DNA of 47,109 nt from contig JAGWOC010000018.1 in NCBI GenBank assembly GCA_028872875.1, positions 1-47,109 on the forward strand, given 5' to 3'. The notes below the pieces were generated by a model. The model was not told where the DNA came from and searched no databases. It saw only the letters and a program-made list of their open reading frames with translations. Position numbers and translations under genes: made by a program. The DNA is from Chloroflexota bacterium (GTDB lineage: Bacteria > Chloroflexota > Dehalococcoidia > DSTF01 > JACRBR01). Positions 35,256 through 43,650 of the stretch are shown here, piece after piece (position 1 is the stretch's first letter; the number at the start of each line of letters is the position of its first letter).

Positions 35256-36221
35256 ATGGAGCAGGTACAGAGAGTGCTCGTCGAGGTCACCGCGGCGGCA
35301 AGCGACGCCGTCATCGGGGACGTGGAAGCGCACCGCGACGTGGCCCGCCGCCAGCCGGGCTTCCGCGGCATGAGCATCGCCCGGTCGGAGACGGCGGGCG
35401 GGAACGTCCTGCTCTCCGTGGAGACGCGCTGGCGGGACAACAATAGCCTCGCGGACTACGCCTCGCAGCAGCCGAACGTGGAGAGCGTGATCCGCGGCCA
35501 TAGCGCCGAGATCGTGGCGAATTCGCTCGAGGTGCGGCGGCTGGAGGCGGTGGGCGAGGAGGAAGCGGAGCCTTCGGGGCCGGTGTACGAGCGCATGGCG
35601 TTCGCGCTCTTCGTGCCGATTGGCGTGCTGGTCTTCGCGCTGCTGGTGATCTACGGGCTCTCGCGCATCTACCTGTCGCTCGACCCGAAGACGGCGACGC
35701 CGCTCGCGGCCATCGTCGCGATCGGCATCCTCGGCGTCTCCGGGTACATCGCCGCGCACCCGATGATCCAGCGCTGGCAGGTGGCGGGCATCGTCGGTGC
35801 CGTGGCCGCGCTGCTGCTGGGCGGCGGCATCTACGCCGGTGTGAACGGCAAGCACCCCGTCGAGATCCCGGCATCGGTGCAGGCGGCCGCCCGCGCGACG
35901 GCGCCGGCCGCGGGCGGCCCGACCGCCGTCCCGGGGGCGCTCCTGATCACGACCCCCTCGGATACCAAGTTTGACAAGAGCGAGCTCACCGCAAAGGCCG
36001 GGACGCAGGTGACCGTCACGTACGACAACAAGAGCGACATCATCCACGACATCCACTTTTTCAACGGGCCGGACGCGAAGTCCCCTTCGCTGGCGGCGAC
36101 GAAGCTGGGCAAGAACGACTCCCAGACGATCACCTTCACGGCGCCGAGCACGCCGGGGAAGTACTTCTTCCACTGCGACGCGCACCCGACACAGATGACG
36201 GGGTTCCTGGTTGTCAACTAG
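35256..36221 (+). CDS. Fusion: monooxygenase-like (ABM) domain, membrane helices, cupredoxin
   Basis: A 321-residue protein in three parts. Residues 1-100 resemble an antibiotic-biosynthesis-monooxygenase-like alpha/beta domain (VLVEVTAAASDAVIGDVEAH, ETRWRDNNSLADYA). Residues about 113-196 hold three membrane helices. Residues 220-321 are a cupredoxin with type I copper ligands visible: His in IIHDIHFF, and Cys, His and Met in FFHCDAHPTQM. The copper domain would face outward and carry electrons, plausibly to the nearby caa3-type oxidase. The first domain lacks a signal peptide and would be cytoplasmic. The ATG follows GGGGAAGGGC. A strong hairpin ends the gene. The domain order is unusual. 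Confidence 0.8.
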   Translation: MEQVQRVLVEVTAAASDAVIGDVEAHRDVARRQPGFRGMSIARSETAGGNVLLSVETRWRDNNSLADYASQQPNVESVIRGHSAEIVANSLEVRRLEAVGEEEAEPSGPVYERMAFALFVPIGVLVFALLVIYGLSRIYLSLDPKTATPLAAIVAIGILGVSGYIAAHPMIQRWQVAGIVGAVAALLLGGGIYAGVNGKHPVEIPASVQAAARATAPAAGGPTAVPGALLITTPSDTKFDKSELTAKAGTQVTVTYDNKSDIIHDIHFFNGPDAKSPSLAATKLGKNDSQTITFTAPSTPGKYFFHCDAHPTQMTGFLVVN

Positions 36222-36550
36222 GGTCGGGTGATCCCCGTCCCGAGCCGGCACAGAGCGCCCGCAACGCGGGCGCTTCTCGTTTGATTGTGTCTTGAACGCC
36301 CCGGGTCTTGGCCCCGGAGAGGCGAATCCGCGCCGGCGCCGGCGACGAGGGGACCTGAATCTGCGCGGTGCCGCGGGTGTGATTGCATTTTGATCGTCCT
36401 GCCGGAAGACAATCAATCGTGCCAGGGGACGGCACGCGGGCGCGCGGGCGCTGTTCGCGGCGGCTGGTGTGCGGGCGCAGCATGGGGCGATCGTACGCGC
36501 GGGCCGGGGGATCTCACAGGGCGGCGTGCCGCGGGCGTCCCGGACGACGG
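36222..36550. other. 329-bp gap between convergent genes
   Basis: Holds the terminator at 36254-36274 and a short less GC-rich stretch near 36380-36420. No gene seen. Confidence 0.5.
36254..36274 (+). terminator. Terminator after the cupredoxin fusion gene
   Basis: AGCGCCCGC, AAC, GCGGGCGCT: perfect 9-bp stem followed by TCTCGTTTGATTGTG, a loose T-rich tail, 32 bp after the stop codon. Confidence 0.78.
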
Positions 36551-37435
36551 CTACCTGTGCGAGAGGCCGAGCTGGTCGAGCTCGTCCTGGACGTCGGACC
36601 AGCGCGGACCCTTCTCTTCGGCCTGGGAGTCGCGGTACCAGCGGAAGAAGGCGAGGCCGATGAACCACCAGATCACCAGCGCGCCGAACGTCTTCATGAT
36701 GCCGCCGGCGACCTGCTGGTCGGCGAGCGGAGAGAGGCCCCAGAGCCGGGGCGCCTGCACGTACGGCGCGTAGATGGCGTGGTCGGCAAACGTGATGAAC
36801 GAGGCGACGACCATCGGGATCAGCGACTGCACGAAGAGATACGCCATCTGCATCGGGTACGAGATGCGCGGCAGCTCGGGGACGTCGCTGAGGATGGGCC
36901 ACCACATGAGGATCGAGACGGCGACCAGGACGGCGTGCCACGTGAAATGGAACGGATCGCTGCGCAGCGAGAGGTCGAGGACCGCCGGCAGGTGCAGCAC
37001 GACGAACGTCATGTTGACGACGAAGAGGATGACGATCGGGTGCACGAGCACGCGCGCCGCGGGCAGCACGCCGCGCACCCGGAGCGGCACCTGCCAGAGC
37101 CACGAGGGGATGCCCGCCAGGAGCAGCGGCGCCGCGACGAACGTGAGCATCGTGTGCTCGAGCATGTGGACGCTGAGCAGGTACTGCTCGCCGATGTCGT
37201 GGATGGGCGTGCCGGCGGCGAGCCAGATCGTGAAGACGCCGCCGGAGAAGAGCAGCACCTGGCGCCGCTTCACCCGCCCCGCATCGGATGCGCTCTGGCG
37301 CAGCCAGATCACCGCGTAGAGGTACAGCGCTTCGAGGACGATGCAGAAGAGCCACACGTCGGGGTGCAGGTGCCAGTGCCACCAGCCGGCCGTGCTCGTC
37401 GCAGGAGCGCCGTGGAGGAGGGGGAGCAGCACCAT
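36551..37435 (-). CDS. ctaG: Cytochrome c oxidase assembly factor CtaG (caa3 type)
   Basis: A 294-residue membrane protein with about seven helices. Conserved features are WWHWHLHPDVW near residue 18, LSVHMLEHTMLTFVAAPLLLAGIP near 90, HPIVILFVVNMTFVVLHLP and FADHAIYAPYV. The histidines are those proposed to handle copper in the caa3_CtaG family. It is the last gene of the oxidase operon, 98 nt after subunit IV. This is the membrane-integral Bacillus-type CtaG, unrelated to Cox11. Confidence 0.88.
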   Translation of the reverse strand: MVLLPLLHGAPATSTAGWWHWHLHPDVWLFCIVLEALYLYAVIWLRQSASDAGRVKRRQVLLFSGGVFTIWLAAGTPIHDIGEQYLLSVHMLEHTMLTFVAAPLLLAGIPSWLWQVPLRVRGVLPAARVLVHPIVILFVVNMTFVVLHLPAVLDLSLRSDPFHFTWHAVLVAVSILMWWPILSDVPELPRISYPMQMAYLFVQSLIPMVVASFITFADHAIYAPYVQAPRLWGLSPLADQQVAGGIMKTFGALVIWWFIGLAFFRWYRDSQAEEKGPRWSDVQDELDQLGLSHR

Positions 37436-37533
37436 GAGGGTCGCCTCGGGGTCCGCGGTCAGAGGCCGCGTGGTGGACGGTACCAGGTCATGCTACGCCG
37501 TACGCGGGCCGCCGTCCCACCGCCCGCGCGGCG

Positions 37534-37962
37534 CTACGTCAGCGACGCGCCAAGCGTCGCGAGCACTACCATCATGATCGCGACGACGAGGACGAAGCCG
37601 CCGGCGAAGAGGGTGGCGAAGATGCGATTATCGAACTTGAGGTGCATGAACCAGAGCGCCACGAGGAGGAACTTGCTCGCCGCCAGCAGAATCAGGATGG
37701 GCGCGAGGATCGCTTCGAGTGCCGTGACATAATACACGGCGACTTCCAGAGCCGTGATCGCAGCGAGCGCGAGGCCGATATTCACGTACTCCGCGGGCCC
37801 GGGACCCCGGTGCGCGACACGGACACCGCCGACGCCCGCAGCCTCGGGCGCCGGGAGGGCCGGCGCGAACGCGGTGAGGAACATCAGCGCGGCGCCGACG
37901 AGCCCCACGACGAGGAGCGGGGCGCCGATGAGCAGCGCGGGATTCTCGAAGAACGCCTTCAT
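37534..37962 (-). CDS. Cytochrome c oxidase subunit IV (prokaryotic type)
   Basis: A 142-residue protein with one N-terminal helix (IGAPLLVVGLVGAALMFL), a loop of about 30 residues, then three helices including the conserved SKFLLVALWFMHLKFDNRIF. This is the COX4_pro/CaaD-like pattern. It starts 10 nt after the subunit III stop. Together with subunits I-III it completes a caa3- or aa3-type oxidase. Confidence 0.87.
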   Translation of the reverse strand: MKAFFENPALLIGAPLLVVGLVGAALMFLTAFAPALPAPEAAGVGGVRVAHRGPGPAEYVNIGLALAAITALEVAVYYVTALEAILAPILILLAASKFLLVALWFMHLKFDNRIFATLFAGGFVLVVAIMMVVLATLGASLT

Positions 37963-37972
37963 GCGGTCACCT

Positions 37973-38578
37973 CTACCGTCCCGTCAGCAGGTACACAAGC
38001 GTGAAGATCACGATCCAGACGACATCGACGAAGTGCCAGTAGAGGCCGATCAGCTCCACGTTGAGGCTGTCGGACTGTTTGACCTTGCCCTGGAGGGAGC
38101 GCACCCAGATCGACAGCAGGATGATGACGCCGATGGAGACGTGGGCGCCGTGGAAGCCGGTGAGCACGAAGAACGTCGAGCCGAAGAGGTTGCTGTGCAG
38201 CGAGAGGCCCTTGTCGTAGAAGGTCGTGAACTCGTAGGCCTGGCCGGACAGGAAGAGGGTGCCGAGCAGCGCCGTGCAGAGCAGCCAGACGCGCATGCGG
38301 CGCAGGTCGCCGCGCTGGATCGCCGCGAGGGCGAGCACCATGCTCACGCTGCTCATCAGCAGCACGAACGAGCTGACGGATGTGAACGGGATGTCGTACA
38401 GCTCCCGCGGGTAGGGCCCGACCACGCTGCGGTCGCGGTACAGCAGGTAGGCGGAGATCAGCGAGCCGAAGAACAGGCACTCGGAGCCGAGGAAGAGCCA
38501 CATGAGCAGCTTCCGGTTGTCGAGCCCGGTGCTGGTCTCGAGCGGCTGCGCGTGCGCGGGTGTGCCGGCGTATTCCAC
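37973..38578 (-). CDS. ctaE: Cytochrome c oxidase subunit III
   Basis: A 201-residue protein with five membrane helices, the short form of subunit III. Typical features are KLLMWLFLGSECLFFGSLISAYLL, GQAYEF, FFVLTGFHGAHVSIG and YWHFVDVVWIVIFTLVYL. It lies 19 nt after subunit I. The glutamate in GSECLFF and the HFVDVVW motif are conserved in proton-pumping oxidases. Confidence 0.94.
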   Translation of the reverse strand: MEYAGTPAHAQPLETSTGLDNRKLLMWLFLGSECLFFGSLISAYLLYRDRSVVGPYPRELYDIPFTSVSSFVLLMSSVSMVLALAAIQRGDLRRMRVWLLCTALLGTLFLSGQAYEFTTFYDKGLSLHSNLFGSTFFVLTGFHGAHVSIGVIILLSIWVRSLQGKVKQSDSLNVELIGLYWHFVDVVWIVIFTLVYLLTGR

Positions 38579-38597
38579 GGTGTTGTGCCCTCCGGTC

Positions 38598-40511
38598 CTA
38601 CTCTGACGCCGGTTCGAGCGCCCAGCCGAAGAGGCCGACCGCCAGGATGATCACGCCGACCGGGATCAGCGCGAAGCTGTAGATGAAGCCGAACGCCATC
38701 ACCGGCAGGCCACAGGCGGCGATCAGCGGGAAGTACGAAGGCGACGGCATGTGGATGGCGTGTCCCGCGTCGCCGTGCGTGGCGGTGGCGACCGCGGCGC
38801 CCGCTGGCACCGGCACCGGAACGCCGTCGGGGCCTTCGACGTACTTCTTGTGCCACCAGTCGTCGACGCTGTGGACGACGGGGATGACGTCGAAGTTGTG
38901 CTCGGGCGGCGGCGAGGGGATGCTCCACTCGAGCGTCCGCGCATCCCAGGGGTCGTCGCCGGCGGCCTCGCCGCGCCGGAGGCTGATGAAGACGTTGTAC
39001 ATGAAGACCAGCACGGACACGGCGATGGTGAAGGCGCCGACCGTCGCGAGCATGTTCCAGAAGTCCCAGCCGAGGCCGCTGGGGTACGTCTGGATGCGGC
39101 GCGGCATGCCCAGGAGGCCCAGCACCATCATCGGCTGGAAGGTGAGGTTGAAGCCGATCAGCATCAGCCAGAAGTTCCACTTGCCCAGATGGTCGCTCAG
39201 CAGCTTGCCGGTGAACTTCGGGAACCAGTAGTAGATGCCGCCGAAGATGCCGAACAGCGCGCCCCCGAACAGCACCTGGTGGAAGTGCGCGACGATGTAG
39301 TACGTGTCGTTCTGCTGGTAATCCGAAGGCACCGCGGAGTGCGTGACGCCCGTGAGCCCGCCGATCGTGAACATGGCGATGAACCCGATCGCGAAGTAGA
39401 GCGGCGTCTTCATGCGCAAGTTGCCGCCCCAGAGCGTCGCCAGCCAGTTAAAGATCTTCACCCCCGTCGGCACCGAGATCATGATCGTCGAGATGCCGAA
39501 GGCGGAGTTGGCCGCGGTGCCGAGTCCCGAGGTGAACATGTGGTGCGCCCAGACGCCCCAGCTCATGAAGCCGATGGCGATGCCGGAGAAGACGACGAAC
39601 GGGTAGCCGAACAACGGCTTGCGCGAGAACGTCGGTAAGATCTCGGAGACGATCCCCATGGCCGGCAAGATGAGGATATAGACCTCGGGATGGCCGAACA
39701 TCCAGAACATGTGCTGCCAGAGCAGCGGCGTCGCGCCGGCGTTCGCGTTGAAGAAGTTGGCGCTGAACAGCCGGTCGAACGTCAGCTCGAACATCGCCAC
39801 CGCGATCACCGGCATCGCGAAGATGAGCAGGAACGACGTCACCAGCGACATCCAGACGAATACCGGCATGCGGAAGAGGCTCATGCCGGGCGCCCGCATG
39901 TTGAGGATGGTAACGATGAAGTTGAAGCCGCCGGCCAGCGAGGCGATGCCCAGGATCTGGATGCCGAGCATCCAGAAGTCCACCCCGGTCCCGGGCGAGT
40001 AGGCGCTTTCCGTCAGCGGCGCGTAGCCGTACCAACCCGTGTCGGGCGCGCCGAGCTGGCCCTTGAAGATGTTGCCGCCCGTGAAGAAGCTGACGTTGAG
40101 GAAGATGCCGCCGAGCAGGAAGACCCAGAAGCTGAAGGCGTTGAGCCGCGGGAACGCCACGTCGCGGGCGCCGATCATCAGCGGGATCAGCAGGTTCATG
40201 AAGGCGACGCCGAGCGGCATCACGACGAGGAAGATCATCGTCGTGCCGTGCATCGTGAAGATGGCGTTGTACTGGTCCGGGTTGAGCAGGCTCTGGTTCG
40301 GACGCGCGAGCTGGAGGCGCACGACCAGCGCCTCGACGCCGCCTGCGAGGAAGAAGATGAAGGCGGCGACGCCGTAGAGGACGCCGATCTTCTTGTGGTC
40401 GACGGTCGAGAGCCAGCTCCAGATGCCGTGATAGGGCTCGCCGGCGCCGCGGGCCTGCTTCATCGCCTCGGCCATCGTCACCGGTCCGCGTCCTGCGATC
40501 GCTCGTGCCAT
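38598..40511 (-). CDS. ctaD: Cytochrome c oxidase subunit I with C-terminal extension
   Basis: Catalytic subunit with heme a and the heme a3-CuB centre. The 637 residues show the heme ligand in FTMHGTTM, the CuB His-Tyr pair in FGHPEVYILILPAMG, WAHHMFTSG, and the paired histidines in VAHFHQVLFGG. The A-type HPEVY glutamate indicates an A-family pump. After about residue 545 there is a soluble stretch and two more helices starting MPSPSYFPLIAACGL and ending GWALEP. This resembles a fused small subunit of the type seen as separate subunit IV in Actinobacteria. The ATG overlaps the subunit II stop (TGATG). Confidence 0.96.
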   Translation of the reverse strand: MARAIAGRGPVTMAEAMKQARGAGEPYHGIWSWLSTVDHKKIGVLYGVAAFIFFLAGGVEALVVRLQLARPNQSLLNPDQYNAIFTMHGTTMIFLVVMPLGVAFMNLLIPLMIGARDVAFPRLNAFSFWVFLLGGIFLNVSFFTGGNIFKGQLGAPDTGWYGYAPLTESAYSPGTGVDFWMLGIQILGIASLAGGFNFIVTILNMRAPGMSLFRMPVFVWMSLVTSFLLIFAMPVIAVAMFELTFDRLFSANFFNANAGATPLLWQHMFWMFGHPEVYILILPAMGIVSEILPTFSRKPLFGYPFVVFSGIAIGFMSWGVWAHHMFTSGLGTAANSAFGISTIMISVPTGVKIFNWLATLWGGNLRMKTPLYFAIGFIAMFTIGGLTGVTHSAVPSDYQQNDTYYIVAHFHQVLFGGALFGIFGGIYYWFPKFTGKLLSDHLGKWNFWLMLIGFNLTFQPMMVLGLLGMPRRIQTYPSGLGWDFWNMLATVGAFTIAVSVLVFMYNVFISLRRGEAAGDDPWDARTLEWSIPSPPPEHNFDVIPVVHSVDDWWHKKYVEGPDGVPVPVPAGAAVATATHGDAGHAIHMPSPSYFPLIAACGLPVMAFGFIYSFALIPVGVIILAVGLFGWALEPASE

Positions 40512-41320
40512 CAGTTCCCCCCGGACGCCACGGCCTGTGGCTGACTCGACGCTGTGCTGGGCGTGGTGACGGCGCCCTGGCTCTTCGCCCAGGCCGCGAA
40601 CTCCTGCGGCGTCTGGACGATCACGCGGAAGCGCATCCCGGCGTGGCCGAAGCCGCAGAACTCGGCGCACTGGCCGGAGTAGTCGCCTGGATGGTCGGCC
40701 TTGATCCACATATGGTTCGGGTGGTTTGGGATGACCGCGATCTTCCCCGCGAGCTTGGGCACCCAGAAGCTGTGGATCACATCCCCGGAGTGGAACTGGA
40801 GGCCGATCTCCGTCCCGGCCGGGATGTGCATCTCGTTGTTGGGGCTGCTAATCGGCTTCCCTGTGGCGTCCTTGTAGTCCGGGTATTCGAACTGCCACAG
40901 CCACTGGATCGCCGTCACATTGACGCGCGTGGCGCCCTTGTGCGGTTCGCGTCCCAGCGCGACGACGCCCGCGAGCACCGGCACGGCGACGATCGCCAGC
41001 AGGATCGCCGGGGCGACCGTCCAGGCCACTTCCAGGGCGGGGTTGCCGTGGACCTGCCGCGGGATCGATTCGTCGCCCTTGCGGTTGCGGAACTTGAACA
41101 CGATGAGGAGCACGAGGCCTTCGACCAGGACGAAGACGGCGGCGGCGGGCCAGATGACGAGCAGGTAGATATCGCGCTCCCTGCCGGCGACCGGGCCAGC
41201 CGGAGCAAGCGTGTTCTGGGCGCCCCCGACGATGCTGGCGCAACCCGCAAAGAGGACGACCGTGGCGAGCGCGAACGCGCCGACCAGCGCGCGCCGAAGA
41301 TAGACGCCCCGACGGCTCAC
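40511..41320 (-). CDS. ctaC: Cytochrome c oxidase subunit II
   Basis: A 269-residue lipoprotein with signal and lipobox LFAGC (Cys27), two membrane helices (about 50-72 and 100-122), then the CuA cupredoxin domain. CuA ligands are His in DVIHSFWVP and the set GQCAEFCGFGHAGM (two Cys, His, Met). The docking Trp region AIQWLWQFEYPD is present. No fused cytochrome c domain follows, so it is aa3-like in this respect. The GTG start at 41320 has GAGGAGGAGCC upstream. First gene of the oxidase operon. Confidence 0.95.
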   Translation of the reverse strand: MSRRGVYLRRALVGAFALATVVLFAGCASIVGGAQNTLAPAGPVAGRERDIYLLVIWPAAAVFVLVEGLVLLIVFKFRNRKGDESIPRQVHGNPALEVAWTVAPAILLAIVAVPVLAGVVALGREPHKGATRVNVTAIQWLWQFEYPDYKDATGKPISSPNNEMHIPAGTEIGLQFHSGDVIHSFWVPKLAGKIAVIPNHPNHMWIKADHPGDYSGQCAEFCGFGHAGMRFRVIVQTPQEFAAWAKSQGAVTTPSTASSQPQAVASGGN

Positions 41321-41453
41321 GGCTCCTCCTCTCGTCGCTTCAGACGTCCACCTCGCGTGATGCGCCGGGTAGACGGCACGGCCCTACCGCCCGCGCGCGC
41401 AATTGGCGTCAGCGCGGGAAGGCGCGGACCGCCCCGACCTTTGCGCCGAGCGA

Positions 41454-41482
41454 ATTATTCCCCGCGTCCCGAGTAGCGTCAA
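41454..41482 (-). promoter_or_regulatory. Promoter of the cytochrome oxidase operon
   Basis: TTGACG (41482-41477), 17 bp, AATAAT (41459-41454) on the minus strand, between ctaB and ctaC. It implies that the structural genes can be transcribed independently of ctaA-ctaB. Confidence 0.75.
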
Positions 41483-41577
41483 GCCCTCGTGACGGATGCC
41501 ACAATGGCGTGGTCGGTGCGCGGGGCGGCAATGGGAGCGGTACACGGGCCCTCGGGCGCGGGACGTTCGGCCCCGGT

Positions 41578-42492
41578 TCAGCGGAGGATGAGCGGGTCGA
41601 CGCCGACGGCGACAAAGATCAGCGCCAGGTACAGCAGCGAGAAGGTGAACACCCGCATCGCGGCGCCGGGCCGGTCGTCGCCGCGCAGGCGCCACGCCTT
41701 CCAGACGAAGACGCCGCCGAGCGCGGCCGCCGCGACGAGATACAGCCACCCGACCGTGCCGGTCGCGTACAGCGCGAGGCTGACCGGCAGCAGGAGGGCG
41801 GCGTAGAGGAAGATCTGCTTCTTCGTCTCGTGGAGCGAGGCGACCACGGGGAGCATCGGCACGCCCGCGCGCGCGTAGTCGTCCCGGTACTTGATCGAGA
41901 GCGCCCAGAAGTGCGGCGGCGTCCAGAAGAAGATGATCGCGAAGAGGACGACGGCGGGCCAGCCGACGTCGCCGCGCACGGCGGCCCAGGCGACGAGCGG
42001 CGGCATCGCTCCGGCGGCCCCGCCCACGACGATGTTCTGCGGCGTCGTGCGCTTCAGCCACATCGTGTACACGAGCACGTAAAAGGCGGCGGCCGCGAAC
42101 GCGAGGAGGGCGGCCAGCAGGTTCGCGGCGAGCGCGAGGAGCACAAAGGCGGCGACTTCGAGCGCCAGCGCGAAGACCAGCGCGCTCGCCGGGTCGACCT
42201 TCCCCATCGGCAGCGGCCGCCCGCGTGTGCGGTGCATGATCTCGTCGATGTCGCGGTCGACGTAGCAGTTGATGGCGTTGGCGCCGCCGGCGGCGAGGGT
42301 GCCGCCGAGCACGGTCGCAAACATCAGCCAGGGCGAAGGGATGCCGCGCTGGGCGAGGATCATCGTCGGCAGGGTCGTGATCAGGAGCAGCGAGATGATC
42401 CCCGGCTTCGTCAGCGCGAGGTAGGCGGAGAAGACCTCCCGCCAGCGCGTGGCCGGGGCGGCGGGCCGCACGCGGACGTCTAGCGCGCCCAT
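41578..42492 (-). CDS. ctaB: Protoheme IX farnesyltransferase (heme O synthase) CtaB
   Basis: Adds a farnesyl group to protoheme for heme O, the precursor of heme A. The 304-residue UbiA-family membrane protein has the first aspartate motif in NCYVDRDIDEIMHRTRGRPL, the second region in SIKYRDDYARAGVPMLP, and the start VFSAYLALTKPGIISLLL. About nine helices. The ATG at 42492 overlaps the ctaA gene by 13 nt. Frames further upstream are noise. Confidence 0.95.
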   Translation of the reverse strand: MGALDVRVRPAAPATRWREVFSAYLALTKPGIISLLLITTLPTMILAQRGIPSPWLMFATVLGGTLAAGGANAINCYVDRDIDEIMHRTRGRPLPMGKVDPASALVFALALEVAAFVLLALAANLLAALLAFAAAAFYVLVYTMWLKRTTPQNIVVGGAAGAMPPLVAWAAVRGDVGWPAVVLFAIIFFWTPPHFWALSIKYRDDYARAGVPMLPVVASLHETKKQIFLYAALLLPVSLALYATGTVGWLYLVAAAALGGVFVWKAWRLRGDDRPGAAMRVFTFSLLYLALIFVAVGVDPLILR

Positions 42493-43433
42493 CCGGCCAC
42501 CTTCGCTCGTTCGCCGGCCGCGGTGTCCCGTGCCGCGGCCGCGCGCCGGCCGGGCAGATAGAACGACAGCGCCGCGACGCCCACGAGCAGGCACCAGAGC
42601 AGCGCCGCGAGCGACAGGTGCGCGACCACGATGCCCGCCGCCAGGCTGGTCCAGATGTTCGCGGCGCCGACCAGCGCCTGGGCCACATAGACGGCCAGCG
42701 CCACGAGCGGCAGGGCGACGAGCAGCGGCTCGCCGCGGCGCTCGTCGAAGCCCATGTAGGCCAGGCCGGCGAGGATGACCCCCAGCAGGCCGGCAACGAA
42801 CCGATGCAGCATCTGCAGGCCCTGGGCACTGCTGCTGGCCGCGGCGCCGCCGCCGCCGCACAGCGGCCAGCCCTTGCACGCCAGCGCGGCATCGGTGCCG
42901 CTGATGTACGAGCCCAGCACGAGCGTGATGAACGCCACCGCCGCGGCGGCGAGCGCCAGGCGGGTGTACGGCGTGCCCAGCGCCGCCGGCAGCGCCCCGG
43001 CGCCGTGGGCGCGGAAGTGCGCGATGACGGCGGTGACGATCATGATGCCCATGAACGTCATCGCCGTGGCCAGGTGCGCCGCGACGATCTCCGCAGGCAG
43101 GTCCTGCTTCACCGTGATGCCGCCGAGGATGATCTGGAACAGCAGCACGACGCCGGCGGTGAACGCCAGCCAGAACACGAGCTTGTTCTTGCGCTCGGTC
43201 TTGAAGGTGAAGAAGGTGACGCCGAGGAACAGGATGCCGACCACGGTGGCAGCCGTCCGGTGCGAGTACTCGATCAGCGTGTGCTTCTCGAGCTTCGGGA
43301 TGAGGCTGCCGTGGCAAGTCGGCCAGTCCGGGCAACCAAGGCCGGAGCCCGTCGCGCGCACCGTGCCGCCGATCACGACGAGCGCGAAGGTGGCGAGGAT
43401 CGTGGTGATCAGCAGGCGCTGGAACCAGGTCAT
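42480..43433 (-). CDS. ctaA: Heme A synthase CtaA
   Basis: Oxidises heme O to heme A. The 317-residue eight-helix protein has the COX15/CtaA sequence GGTVRATGSGLGCPDWPTCHG near residue 22, the Glu-His pair in IEYSHRTAATVVG, LAAEIVAAHLATA-like histidines, LQMLHRFVAGL and the second disulfide loop ACKGWPLCGG. The two cysteine pairs are of the Bacillus type. It is the first gene of a ctaA-ctaB unit. Confidence 0.93.
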   Translation of the reverse strand: MTWFQRLLITTILATFALVVIGGTVRATGSGLGCPDWPTCHGSLIPKLEKHTLIEYSHRTAATVVGILFLGVTFFTFKTERKNKLVFWLAFTAGVVLLFQIILGGITVKQDLPAEIVAAHLATAMTFMGIMIVTAVIAHFRAHGAGALPAALGTPYTRLALAAAAVAFITLVLGSYISGTDAALACKGWPLCGGGGAAASSSAQGLQMLHRFVAGLLGVILAGLAYMGFDERRGEPLLVALPLVALAVYVAQALVGAANIWTSLAAGIVVAHLSLAALLWCLLVGVAALSFYLPGRRAAAARDTAAGERAKVAGWAR

Positions 43434-43650
43434 AGCGACGTGCGGCCGGCGGCGCGGGCCGGCGCGTCATCCTCCTGTTGATGGGTGAAACAGGCGGTCG
43501 AGCGCGCTGCTCGTGAGCGATATCACGAGTAACACGCGCCTTTCCAAGGGTCAAGCACGGCAGACTGTAGCACGTTGACACAGCGGATGCCGGGGCTAAG
43601 ATACGATCCGTCCGTACACCGAACGTGCGCATTTGAGAAAGGTCACGCAG
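43434..43650. promoter_or_regulatory. Divergent control region between ctaA and the alcohol dehydrogenase
   Basis: Minus strand: TTGACC (43554-43549), 17 bp, TACTCG, a weak promoter for ctaA. An inverted repeat TCGTGA-N6-TCACGA at 43511-43528 covers its -10 and start region. Plus strand: see the dehydrogenase promoter. Confidence 0.5.
43575..43602 (+). promoter_or_regulatory. Promoter of the alcohol dehydrogenase gene
   Basis: TTGACA (43575-43580), 16 bp, TAAGAT (43597-43602), followed about 49 bp later by the ATG. Confidence 0.72.
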
